DNA of 64,000 bases, from positions 62,001 to 126,000 of the forward strand of contig JADGJC010000022.1 in assembly GCA_027596075.1 (NCBI GenBank), read 5' to 3'. Below the pieces are notes generated by a model, which made no database searches, was not told the origin of the DNA, and saw nothing but the letters and a program-made list of their open reading frames with translations. Position 1 is the stretch's first letter. Every line of letters starts with the position of its first letter. The DNA comes from Rhizophlyctis rosea. Taxonomy: Eukaryota; Chytridiomycota; Chytridiomycetes; Rhizophlyctidales; Rhizophlyctidaceae. The position numbers and the translations under genes are program-made. Shown piece by piece: positions 44,221 to 57,079 of this stretch.

Positions 44221-47200
44221 CTACTCTTCCCCATCCGATGCCGACCCCGCCGATGCCCCCGCCACCAGACTCTTGAACAATCCCCTCAACGGTTCCACGG
44301 CCACCAACCGGTGCGGGAAGTAACTCATAAAATACAAAAAGGTAGATATCTGATTTGGCAGTTGAAGTATGTTAGCTTGATGGCTTCTGAATCAACTTCG
44401 GCAAATGACCAAAAACTTACCCATCGCGCCAATGCAGGTGGCCAGCATCGTTGTCCAGACGTCTCCTTCATGGCCGAAGGCGCCATATCTTTGAACACCG
44501 CATTGGAAAATAGCATCCTGCAAGCCGTCAAGTGTCAGTATCAAGCGTGTGCTGCGAATAATAAATAACGCACGATACATACGTAAATAATAAATTAGCT
44601 AAATGTAAATAGTTTTCTGCCGCATGCTCGCGTGTGCCATAGTGTATCAGTTGGTCCACAATGTATGTGTACTGGAAATAGATCTCCGCTGACTTCTCCG
44701 AGAGCTTGTTGCGCTCCTGTAAATACCTTATTAGGTTACCCGAACATCACCAAAGTACGACCATTACTTGACTTACATGACTCGCTTCACTGTCGCTATC
44801 ATCAGGCATCACAAGCAACGTCGCTGGAGAGCCATCCAGATCCCGTAACAGCTTCACAATGCTTGCCTCCAGGAGGTTATATGATCGTCGTGATCCGGAT
44901 GCGGACTATAATCCAAATAGTCAGCCTTCGTGCCGGAGACTCATTCAATTAAACAATCACTTGCCTGGAATTGAGCCAAATGTCCGAAACTGAGCTTCAA
45001 AGAAATGAAGTGCTTCTCCGAAGGTCGCTTCCGATTGTAAAACGTAAGATGCTCCAGGACATATTTCTCCTACAAAAACAAGTACAACACGCATAAGACG
45101 ATGCTCAACCAACTCAAGTCAGCAACCAAAACCTACCCTCCGCAAAGACTCCGCATGCTTAGCAATAGCCTCCAAATTAGGTCTAACCAACAGCCGATGC
45201 CCCTTCTCCGGCTCAATACACCACACATTCCTCCGCACCCTCTCGCTCCCACCACCACCAGCAGCACCCGCCACACTCGGAACATCCGCATTCTCCAGCA
45301 AGAAATACATAGTATCGTTGATAACCTCGTAATCCAACGGATCCAAAAGCAAATTCGTGACCTCCAACTCAGCAACTCCAGGTTTGAACGCAACCGCCCA
45401 AGGTTCCTCGTGCGCTCCCTCCCCATTAACTTCCTTCCGTCGGACCGACCCCAAGAACGAAAGCTCATGCGAAGATAGCTCAACTTGTGGGTACCGGCAG
45501 AGTGCATGTAAAGGAATGATCTTCTGGTAATCCTTCACGAGCCTGCAGTTGATGTATATCTCAATATTCTTCTCCTTGGGTTCATTCGCCTGTGCCAAAG
45601 TGCGTTTGATAACCGGAGGTGGCGTGTCGGAAAAGTTGGCATCCCACAAGGGCCCGTTCGAAGGTCTAAGAAGCAAGTAAACCCTAGCTTGACTTTCCGG
45701 TTCAACCGTTAGCTTCTTAAAAATCTTGGCGCTAGTCCGACTAAGCGAAAACATAAGCTCCGACTCGTCATCGTACGAAAGGTTGCTCTTGAGGTCAAAC
45801 TCCAACGGCACCGATTCACGGTTACATATGATAATGCTCCGGGCTGAATACTCGGTATCCGAATAAAGGTAATCCATCTCAATCGCCGGCGAGCCAAGAT
45901 CGACCGCATGCGCAAACACGTCAAAAACATGATTATTCGTTGGCTCAGACGCCAAGTTCAACGAACTCCCCGTAGGTACCCCTATAGCCGGCCGTCCCTC
46001 CGTCGTCCTCCTCACATTCTTCCGCGCCACAACCTCCGCCGTAATCCGTATAGTCTTCGTATCGACCGGATTCTCGATGTTCTCAACAAAAGCATACGTA
46101 GAATAGACACCGCGCATATTCAACATGAAACTCAACGTAATCGACTGACTTTCCCTCTGGCCCCCCGCCCCACTACCTCCGCCCGCACCCCGATGAGCCT
46201 CCAACGTCCCCTCGCTCCGGCTGAACACCAACCACGACCGATCGCTATCACTCAACGTCCTAATCCGATAATGAACCCGTTCCAACGACCCATTATCCAA
46301 CGTCAACTTCTTGATAATGGTATTGGTTCCCAGATCCTGCTGCCCCAAATCCAACTCAAACAATCCCCCTATCTCCGAATTTCCACTCTTCGTGTCCGAG
46401 ATCCGCTTACACCCCCGCAAATGAAGGTGGGCATTGCTACGCCGAATGAACGAACCTGAGGACAAATCCGTAAGCGACGGCCGGCTAGACTGTGACAGCA
46501 ATACCCGATCGACCGGCGCTATGGAGGAAAAATTCGAATAATTGGACATAGCATCCGAGAACCACACATCTTCAGCCGTCTCTTCCCCCGGCGACATATA
46601 ATCATCCGGAATCTCCCGAATCTTGCTATTCTCCAAATCCTGAGAAGAAGGTGGCCCCAAATCCCGTGACCGCGACGAAAACATCCTTTCCAAAACCGCC
46701 GCCTCCGCCGGTGATGTCCCCCCAACCGCCTCATTGAAAATAACAGACTTCATCGTCTGCTCAACAATGCTCACATACACCGTCTGCGGCTGCCTCGTCA
46801 GAGAGTTTTTGTCATATATGTGAATCTTCACATCCTCCGAGATCCCTCCAATCCGCGGATTCAACAGGACAACATCCAAAGTAAGATGTCCTCCCGCCTC
46901 AACCGTTCCGCTCAAATCATCACTCAAAGGACTTATCCGCAAAATGTCCGATCCAGTCGGGAACTCCATAGGAAACTCCAAGCTAACTCGAAACTCCAAC
47001 GGGAACACACTCGACAAATTAATAATCGTCAAACTCTCCCTCTGATGCGTCGACGTATCACAAATACCTTCTCCTTCATTCCCAACCCGCACCGGCGACC
47101 CCCTACTCCCTTCCCCTCCCTCCCCACCCCCAACACTAATCCCCTCATCATCACTATCAGACACCATCAAACTATGCAACTCAAGCCGTTTCTGCGACAA

Positions 47201-50200
47201 CGCAAACGTATTCCCCTCAACAAGCACACCCCTCACCGGAATATTCTCCACCATCCTCCCCTCCGCCCCACCCCCACCACTCGCAGAAGCTTCCGCACTC
47301 CCCAAATTCCCCGGCGCCTTCGTCGTAACCCACAAAGTCCCAAACGTAATCCCATCCGCATTCGTCAAATACCGCGCATTGGGATGATTAGGCGGCAACC
47401 GAGAATCTTCCCTCGCATACGCACGCACACGGACTTCAATCGACCCCTTCCCCGCAAGTGTCACCGTCCCGCTAAGAGGTGAATTCGAGAACCGCGAAAG
47501 AACATCAAGCTTAACAAACTCGCTAACATCCGGTGCCAACGTAACACCAGTTTCAAACTTCACGTCATCGTCAGAAGTATTGATAATGGTAAACCACGAG
47601 TCACAAGGCAACGCAGTCGGAACATGCGGATGGAACAACGGAGGCAACACCACCTCCCCCGACGCAAGCCGATCAAAGCGCAATTCAAACAACGTCATAT
47701 GCGCCAAAACATTGACATTCAAATGATTCCGCGGATTGAACGCATTGATGATCCCAATATCAAGGTTCCGAACCCCAGCCGACGTCAAATCCAAAGACCG
47801 CGGTCTTAAAATAGCTTCCACAACCTGTTGACCCAATGGCTCCACCTTCCCCTTCGTAGCAGCCGACGGATGATTCTGCTCCTCCTTCCTCGGCACGATA
47901 TCTACCGCATCCGGTAAGTCCAAATCGTACTGTAACGGTATAGCCGCCAAGTTCTTCACCACAAAGGAGAAGCGCACATCCGCCCAGTTGTTGAAATGCC
48001 CGATTTTGCCAAGGTCCAGCATCGTTGGTTCTACGGCCCCCTTGGATGTACAATACGACGCGGAGAGAGTCACCAGTTTCAAGGCACTTCCGGTATCGGC
48101 GTCGTCGAGAATCAAAGAGCCCCGACTAACGACCTTGTGACCTCCCTCGAGGCTTTCAGCAGTGACGCCATTCGGCAACGGAACTGTCACAACAATCGTA
48201 GTTTTCTGATGTGGCCCAACAACGAAGCGCTTCCCACACGTTCTGAAAGTGCTCGCATGTCAGTAGGAGATCAAGCACGAACACGATGACATACGAAACT
48301 CACCGAAACTCCATCGAATCAGTAGGCGACCCCTCCGTCGAAACCAGCCCCACCTCCTGCACCGGCTCTACACCATCCGGCCCGGACAACTGCACCAAAG
48401 CACTCAAATCGCACCTCGGCACAACCGTAATACTCCTTTCCGACACATTCTCCACATCAACCACCTTCCCATACAACGGCATCTCCACCACCCCCAACCT
48501 CCTCTGCAAGACCACCGACGACACACTCCCCTCATCACCCGATGCCGTGACATAAACATCATCCCACTCCAAATGCGGCACCGCCCTCCGTTCCGCACTC
48601 TCCGTCAAATCACTCCCCCGAACCATACTCCAAAGCGCCACCGCCTCATTCCACCTCCCATGCCTCAAATTCAACCGCCCATCATCTGAAAACAACCGTA
48701 CCTCCACCGAAAGCGCTTGCGCCCGATTATTCAAATTAACAACCGTCAACCGCTCGGCATGGAACCCAAACGAGTCGCAGTTCAATATCACGTCTACCCA
48801 TTCGACTGTACTCGCTTCCGCTTCTTCCCCCGCACCAGCTCCTTCCTGCAGAGGTAACAACCGACCCTCCTTCTTACTCAAATCAAGCTTACCCCCCTCA
48901 TACAATATCGCCCACTCCAACGGCAACCTCGGCGTCAGATTCCGCACCGCAAACCGTGCAGAAAACTTGCCATTCACCACACTCGTACACCCCAAATCAA
49001 TCACACTATCCGAAACAGACATCAACGATTGCCCAATTACGGCCGTAAACTTCACGGTCTGCGTAATAAGCGCAAACAACGACGATGGAGGCACAGCTTC
49101 ACCTTCCTTCCCCTCACCCACCTTCACATCTCCTACCAAACCCTCCTCCTCCTTGGTCTGCACCAAAAACTTGATTCCCCCAATCAACGTCCGCGACTCA
49201 ATCGCCGTTCCCCCCGCTCCACCCCCCGCACCCCCCGCCCCCCTCCTTCCAACCGTCCCACTCCCCCCCGCCCCCGACGCCCCAGTCAAATAAGGCTGCA
49301 ACGCAATAAACACCCTCGTCCTCCCTCCCCTCCCAATAACCAAATCCGTCGCACTAACTTCCAACCCCTCATCACAAAAAATAAAGCACTGCTGCGCCAA
49401 ATTCGACGTCGCACTAACATGCAAATCACCCTCACTCACATTCTCTACCGTAACCGGAACAACCTTCGCATACTTCCTCCCCTGCTCCACATAACAATAC
49501 CCTAAATCCAAATCATGCCCCACAATCTGTTGCTGTTGTTCCTCAAACCCATACGAAAACCGCAAATAGGTCGACCGAATACCATAGAACTCAAAACTAA
49601 TCGGAATATCCTGCCCCCCTCCTGCACCACCAGACGACACATCCCGCACCAAAAACCCATGCACCTGCTTCCCCTCCACAACCGGCGTAATAGAAAGATC
49701 CACCCTCCTCGTCTCCCCAGCCGCTAGCACACCCTCCATCTCCCTAAACTGACAATCCTTCGACCCCTCCGTCGGAACCAACCGAAACGGCACCGTCTCC
49801 TCCCCACGATTCATCAACGTAAAGTAAACATCCTTCCGCTGATGAACCTCCACCTTCCCCAACGGAATAACCTGCAGTTCCGCCGTAAGCGGAGACATAG
49901 TCGGCGTCGGCAGCGCAGGAGGAATCGCAGGCGGCGCACTGCCAATCATGCCTGCATCCACCGCCACCGGCACTGTCGGCGACATCAACGGCGAAATCCG
50001 CGCTGTCGGTGGATAGACCGACGAACTCCTAGGCGAAACCGTAGCACTCTCAACATCCTGGACACTCCCCGTTCCTTCCTCCCCACCACCTCCACCACCA
50101 ACATGCAAAACTCTAGCCTCCTGTTCTCTTAATGCCTCCGCGTACGTCGTCTCGTCGTAACAAATCGTACACCTAAACGACACCTTCTTGACCACATCCG

Positions 50201-53200
50201 CGTTCTTGTGCTCCTGTACGTATATCCTCCCCGTACAGGTCTCACTAGCCGGCGTGGTCGGTGGAAGAAACGAAAGCGGCGAATCCACAACACCATCCGG
50301 CAAAACACCCAAAGACGACGCACCCGCCCCACCAACCTGCCCTTCAGGTCGCCTCACCGTCCGAATCCTCACAGCAACAGTCTTAATCGCCCTCGGCTCC
50401 AACGGGAACACAATCGACGTTTCCGTTCGCTTCACTTTATGCAGTCCAGCCGCACCCGTTGAATTCTGCGACGGAAGCGGAGCAGGACCAACAGGCGCCG
50501 CAGTCGCACTAGCGGGTGTTCCAACAGCAGCACCTTCAGATTTCTCCGACTCTGGCGTCGCTTCCCTGACCTTCGTCACAGCATCACCCTGATCAACCTC
50601 AACAGAACTCCCCCTAGAAGACGGCGCCCTAGGCTTCTCCCCATCACTCTTCACACCCTCCGTCCCCTCCCCCTCCGCCACCTTCCCCACATCCTCCCCT
50701 TCCCCCACCTTCTCCTTCTCCTTCCCCCCCTCCCCCTCCCCATCCTTCCCCTTCTTCTCCTTCTCCTTCTTCTTCTCCTTCTTCCCCTCCTCATCCCCCT
50801 CATCCCCCCCAGCATACTGATCCTCCACAATCCCCGCCCTCAACTTCTCCAACTTATCCGCAACCTTCTTAACCTTATCCTTCCTCCCCTTCCGCTTCGC
50901 AATCTTCAACTTTTGCTCCAAATGCTCAATCTCCTCCTCCATCTCTTTACTCAAAAGCATCACGGGCCGTTTTCGGCGTTTTTTGACAATCATTTGTGTG
51001 CGTTCTTCCGATGGGAGGTTGGTGTTGTCGCCTCCTCCTGCGGCTCCGGATCCTCCTCCGCCGTCCATGTCGACGAGTTCTTCGTAGTATTCTTCTTCCC
51101 CCTCGACAATATCAAACTCAATCTTGCCGACGCTGTTGTGGAATTCGAGTTCCTGCGGATCCACGCGAACTTCGAACGACCGCGTAGTCTTGAAACTAGT
51201 ATTCGACACAACAACATACTGCGTAACACTCAACCCCTCATCAACCAAACAAACCCCAAAATCAAGACTCTGATGCTGTATCGAAAAATTCGCAGGTTTC
51301 CGAATATTAGCCTTAACACTCATAACCTGATTATTCTCTGCATCCATCACGTTCTCAATTGTGATGTTCTCATGGAACGCCCCCGCTAACGACGGATCGA
51401 ATACAAATTCAATTTCTCGTTTTTGGTAAGGACGTACGATACCCATCTTGCCGTCTCCGATGATGATGTCGCCTGATGCGATTGAGCCAGATTTTTTGAT
51501 GGAGTATAGGAGAGCGACTTCCGAGTTATTTCGGATTAAGATGGATTTCGTACGGTGCTCGTTCCTGTCTAACGTTCCGAAGTTGATGTGTTTCTGACCT
51601 AAATCCATGATCGACCGACTGATCGTTGTTCTCAGCATCAATTCTCGGACAGGAATGGACGACCGATCTTCCCGCAGTAATGCCTCAAACTGTGGTTGTT
51701 GTATATCCTGATCAAACTCCAACAACCGGAAGAAAATCTGCGCGTCCTGCTTCCGAGCCTTGCCCTATGCAACAAAAAAAGTTTTAGCCTTCGTCAAACC
51801 TCCCTCCAACCTCAGCCCAAACCTACCGAAACAGCAAACTGTTTATTATCCCCAACAGCCGTAAAAACAACCACAACCACCACCTCCCCCTGCGGCGGAA
51901 TATCAACAACCCTCGCAGGAACCAACCCCCCACCCCTAATCGCCCCATCCAACTGCCTCCTCAAAAGCATCTGCCCCCTAACATACTTCTCCTCCGAACT
52001 ACTCTTCCCAAACAACGGTGGCGAAACCCCCGTAGCACTCTCCAAAAGACTAATCAACTCATCAATGGGCAGTCGCGACCCCTCCAACACATCCACTAAA
52101 CTCGTCCCCTTATCCTCCCCCTTCACACCACCTGTATCATCCTTACCGCCTTCCTCCCCCCTCCCATTCGTAAACGTTACCCCCCGCATCAAGCCGTCCG
52201 TCCCACTTTCCTCGGAAGCTGAGGCGAATAAGGTTCCAACACCACCAGTGCTACTACCACCACCATGCCCAACCCTCCCACTAAACGGATCCTCATCCCC
52301 CATCAACGACAACCGATCCCTCAACTGACTCCGTATATGCTTCAAACTCCCCGTCTGACTCGCACTCTTCGTCATCTTCCGCTTAGGACTCAACCGCCCA
52401 TCCATCATCAAGCCTCCATGCGTCGTGCTCGCTAAATCAAGATACTCCGCCGACGCCGTACTCTCCGAGTCAAAATCATTCAATACCCTCATCTTTGCGC
52501 CTCCCCCACCTCCTCCAACAGACGTCGCGGCGGGCGTCAGACTCTTCGGCGAATCAGACCCATGATGATGCACGGACTTGTCTCCCCTCCCACCACGTCC
52601 CAATTTCCTCCGATCACTAATATGCTCAAGCAACTTCTCCCTCCTCTGCAGCACAATCGACGTATTCTCCGGCGAATCCGTTGGCGCAGCCCGTTGACTT
52701 TTCATCAAAATCATGATATCATCCGGCATAGAACTCGTAAGTTCCAGAACCAACGTCTTCTTCGTAATATTATCAATCGTGAACGTCCGCACAGTCGGAG
52801 AATTGACCACCACTGCACCAAAATCGATGAAATTTGTCGATTGAGGTGTTAAGATTCGATAGAAAAGCGAATGGAACGTCACGCGGTGTTGATCGATATT
52901 CGTTGAGCGGACTTCAACTTGTGTATCATTGTCTCGGTTCAAAAGGTTTACTATCGTAACTTGCTTCCGGTAATCCGGGTTTACTTTCCGTGGGTAAATG
53001 TCGATCTTCACTTCCAAGGACTGTTTTGGCGGTATTACCAGCTCCCCTCTGAAGCAATTCAACACCTTCGACACGAACCGGAACTCCACCCGCGCCGCCA
53101 CCTCGGAGCAATTCTGAACTTGGATTGGGGCAGACTTCAACGTACCGACATCTGTATCGCCGAAATTTACCTCCTTCGGAGTAACGTTGATGAACGATGT

Positions 53201-55408
53201 GCACGTGCGCGCTTTGCACTGTAACGTCTTCCTCTCCCGTCGATGCTGCTTCCCCGGATGCGCATACTCCAAAACCACCTTAAAATTCCTCCGCATCAAC
53301 CGCCCACCCCGATAATCTTCCGTCAACGCCTCCTTCTCCGGCAAATAACATACCTCAACAACCCTCTCCGTCCCCGACCGTAACACCAACTCCTCAATCC
53401 GCCTAAACTCCTCCCCATTCCTGCCAACCCCCGCCCGACTACTATCCGACACCTGCCCCGCATCCACATCCTCCCCAACATCCGACTCCGGCGAACTACT
53501 AGCCCCAGAATCCTCAAAAAGTTCCGCCGTCGACGCACTCTTACTAACCTTCGTGCTCGGCTTCCGACTCGGACTCGACCCTCTCGAACTCGTCTCACTC
53601 GCCGGTCGAGAATACTCACTCCTAGTCCCCGTCGAATCCAAATTCAATGCCTTCAACCGATCCAACAACTCATCCCCATCCTCAAACCCCAACGAAGCAT
53701 GATCAGCCAACTCGTTGAAACTCTCATCACTCTTCAACTGAAACACCACCGAAGGATCATCCGCCGAAAACGAAATCTCCAACGCCTGCTCAGAAACATT
53801 GCGTAACACTAATCGCTGCTTTGCCCATATCCCCGCACAACAGTCGCCGAAATCAATCACGTTCCCACTACTGACCACCAACGCCTCCTCCCGCGCAACG
53901 GACCGAACCACGGCGTGAATCAACGCCTGAACCGTATTGGCCGAATCATTGGCATTTTCCAATTGCAAATCGTAGTTCACTTCTCCAACCTCCCGCGGGC
54001 GGAACGTGATTCGTATTCTCCTGTGCGAATATGCCGGGATCGGACTACCGTCGAGTGCTTCGCCCGTATCCTGGTCGGTGAACTTTAACCAGCTGCTATC
54101 TTGCCGGTTTGATAGGTCGACGGTGTTCAAGACCCAGAACAAGTCGATCTCTGAACGATTCCAGACGGTGAAGTCTTTGTAGTATGTTTCCCCAACCACG
54201 CAATCGTCGAAGATGATGCCGGTCTCGCCGATATCGGTCCACAGAACTGAGCGGCATACTCGAGATCGGAACTTCACGGTCATCTAATTTGACATCTTTT
54301 CAGCACTGATTTGATAAATTTCCAATTGCGAAAGCGTAACAAACCTGGTAATCCGGTGCAGCTGACACGGACTGTCCAGAAGATTCTGAAGGTGGATGTG
54401 GTCCATCTACTCCGTTGGTTGACGCAACAGTATGCTCCTGTTGAATATCTCAATCATTGGACGTTCGATATCAATACGGCATCTTGACCTGCTCAGGCTA
54501 CTTACATTTTCACCTGGCGCCGCCGCCAGCAACGACACCTTTTCCGTCTCATTCCTTCTCGAACCTGCTTCTTCTGAACCGGACTCGTCCTGTCTGGGCT
54601 CCACCACACCCGCCTTGAATCCCGTCTTATACGCAAAGAAGAACAGCTGACCATTGAGCTCCACAAAGTCATAGCATTCCTCATCCGCACTTAGCGGCAT
54701 GAAGGCACCGCCATCCACCGCCTCATCCCTTCGACTCCCATCACTTTCGCTCGTTCCCGTTTTCCGCCCTCGTCCGTGCACATCTGGAAGGAATGCCAGG
54801 ATGACTTTTTGTGATTGGCCGGGTTCGATGCGGACTTCGTCGATATGGTTGACGTAATTGAAGAGCTGGTTGAATTGGTGCCCGTGCAAAGCGTTGCTTT
54901 CTGCTCCAAATACCCCTATCGTGGCGGCTTCCACCGTATTTGTGGTGATTTGAGAAGTTGTTGGCTCTACCGGTTCAGGAGGGGTTCCGGCTTCGGATGG
55001 CGTGTTGTAAATGGATGGAACCCCCGATGAGTCCCCTTGAGATGGTGACCACGGCCCGACATCTTCTCCCTTCCCATGCCGGCTTGCTTCTTCTGCTGTA
55101 GCCAGGACAGCTTCTGTAATGGTATGTGGAGTTGGAGCTTTTTTTCGAGGAGTGGTTGCAAAGTCGCGATCCGGCAAATTCTCGTTCGTCAGCTGGAAAG
55201 CAACTTGTTCTCCAAGATTTGAACGCAATTTGACGACGAGGGCGTGGGGGGAGATATTCTTGATTTCAAATCGTCGTAGGGCATGCAAGCCATTCAGGTA
55301 GACACCATCCACTACCAGCTTGCTTCCGAAGCCGACAAGCTCTATGAGCGGGGTATGGGTAGCGCGCTGCGCGACGACGGTGGTAGGAGTTGCGTCGTTG
55401 GAGTTCAT
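44221..55408 (-). CDS. Giant ASH/MSP (Ig-like) repeat protein, 3,537 aa
   Basis: Ten exons close exactly in frame at 10,614 nt: 55408-54506, 54437-54345, 54283-51827, 51764-48304, 48242-45137, 45069-44965, 44905-44777, 44716-44583, 44517-44421, 44349-44221. The protein is a string of about 110-residue beta-sandwich repeats of the ASH/MSP type. The repeated core is an [IV]-[DN]-F-G-x-[CV]-x-x-[GN] start such as VIDFGDCCAG, EVNFGDTDVG, FIDFGAVVVN, HINFGTLDRN and VIDLGCTSVV, followed by F-x-[VI]-x-N-x-[ST] strands. ASH domains are frequent in ciliary and centrosomal proteins (HYDIN, CFAP family). A highly charged Lys/Glu stretch of about 120 residues interrupts exon 4 (plus-strand 50,640-50,940). 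The intron at 44906-44964 uses a GC donor. It is not assigned to a named family. A flagellar role is inferred only. Confidence 0.75.
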
Positions 55409-56180
55409 AGTGAGACGTCTGAGGGCTATGTATCAAGGAAATGGATAGGTTTTGTGAAGGTGGCACTGACACTACAGCGGAAGAAAGCCCGCTGGGATAT
55501 GTGTTCGCGGGTGTACTTATACCGAGAGGTTTTCAAAATTCCTCTCGAGTGATAGGTTGTTGCGACTTTCATGCTGTCATTGCGCGGCAAGCGTGTGACG
55601 GTATCGGAAATGGTTTATTCAATCTTGCGCCGGGACGGACCGAGTTGGGAAAGGATTGTGACGTGTAAGTTGGAGTGTGATGGCGCGTATGTCTGTTCTG
55701 TGTGAATCCCTGTGTTTATGTGACAGCGTAGCGTGGGAAAGGTGCCTATTCCTCGGTGTATCGAGCCTTTGATAGTGTCTCAGCGGGTAATGTTCGGAAG
55801 CGCAGCGTCTTTGGCCGTTTGAAAAACCATGAGCCTTTGGGAGCACTGCACCATTGGCCCAAACTTCAAAGGGGGCTCAAATCCCATCATTGAAAGTGGC
55901 TTAGCGAGTGGCACAGCGGGCCGTCTTTTGTCAAAAGCACTTGAAAATTGATGATGAAACCCATCCAGTCACACACACACAGTGACCCACTCTTCTCTGT
56001 CCGAGCCAGATTTCCCTCTTGTCCGACACTGCTCGCGTGAGAAGGAGGCGTGGTTATCATGTGAGTGCTCATGCTGTCCAAGATGGGGCATATTACAATG
56101 GACCCGTGTGAAAGGGTGGCCTTGCAATTGCCAATGCTTTCTCCCGATCCCCTTCAACTTCCACAGATCTACTCGCAAAC
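55409..56180. promoter_or_regulatory. Divergent intergenic region
   Basis: 772 bp between the giant ASH-repeat gene (-) and the Mpv17-family gene (+). Frames here are motif-free. It should hold both promoters. Confidence 0.4.
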
Positions 56181-57055
56181 ATGACCAACCTGCCCGAAGG
56201 CGTGGAGCCCGTCACGGTCCCGCAGTTGACTCTATGGGACAGATATGGTATGACCACACTTTCCCACACATACTCCTGACACCACTGACACTCATCAACT
56301 CATCACCTGAATATCCAGTCCTTTCTCTCCAACAACGGCCAGTCCTCACCAAAGCGAGCACATCCGGTCTCCTGAACGGGCTGCAAGAGGTCATTGCACA
56401 AAAAGTCGCGGGTGAAAATGACCCACAGGCAAGGGATAAGGCGGTCAAGATGGCTGCATATGGTTGGTGGTATATGACACGTTGGGACGCATATCAAGGG
56501 TGCTAAAAATAGCCACCCAACTTTCTCAGGCTTCTTCATATCCGGTCCCCTCGGTCACTACCTCTTCGCAGCAATGGAAAAGGCATTCGCTGGCAAATCT
56601 GGCCCCGGTGTAGCGATCACCAAGCTCCTTGTCAGCAATCTCATCATCGCCCCAATACAAAATGCAGGTAGGGTTGTCATCATCCCCTTGATTCAGTCGT
56701 AACATAAACCAACTTTCTCACGCGTGGCCAACAATACCAGTCTACATCGCCGCCATGGCCTACATCGCCGGCGCCAACGCCGCAGGAATAGTGCGAGCAG
56801 TCCAATCTCGCCTACTCGGCGTGATGAAAATGACATGGACGGTCTTCCCAATTGTTCAAGCCATTGCATTCAAGGTTGGTCCTGGTGACACCACATCATG
56901 TCGAACCATCCGATCTGACTCTCAACCGCTACCAGTACCTCAGCCAACTGCTCTGGCTCCCCTTCTTCAACCTCGTCTCCTTCCTCTTCGGCACCTACAT
57001 CAATATCCGCACAAAACGCTTGGCAAATGCCCGCAAACCCTCCACAAAGCCTTGA
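56181..57055 (+). CDS. Mpv17/PMP22 family membrane protein
   Basis: Five exons (56181-56247, 56319-56462, 56530-56667, 56741-56874, 56936-57055) sum to 603 nt, 200 residues. WDRYVLSLQQRPVLTKASTSGLLNGLQEVIAQ opens the protein as in Mpv17/PXMP2 proteins. GFFISGPLGHYLF, the MTWTVFPIVQAIAFKYL membrane segment and WLPFFNLVSFLFGTYINI follow. The family forms small four-helix channels in the peroxisomal or inner mitochondrial membrane. Which organelle applies is not clear from sequence; the convergent PEX12 neighbour is suggestive but weak evidence. Confidence 0.85.
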
Positions 57056-57079
57056 AAAAAACAAGAAAACAACAAACAG

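Noticed and set aside
45101..47482. Long plus-strand open frames opposite the giant ASH gene
   Set aside because: They are antisense shadows: highly basic, Arg/Pro/His-rich products with no motif, lying fully within minus-strand exons whose phases close.
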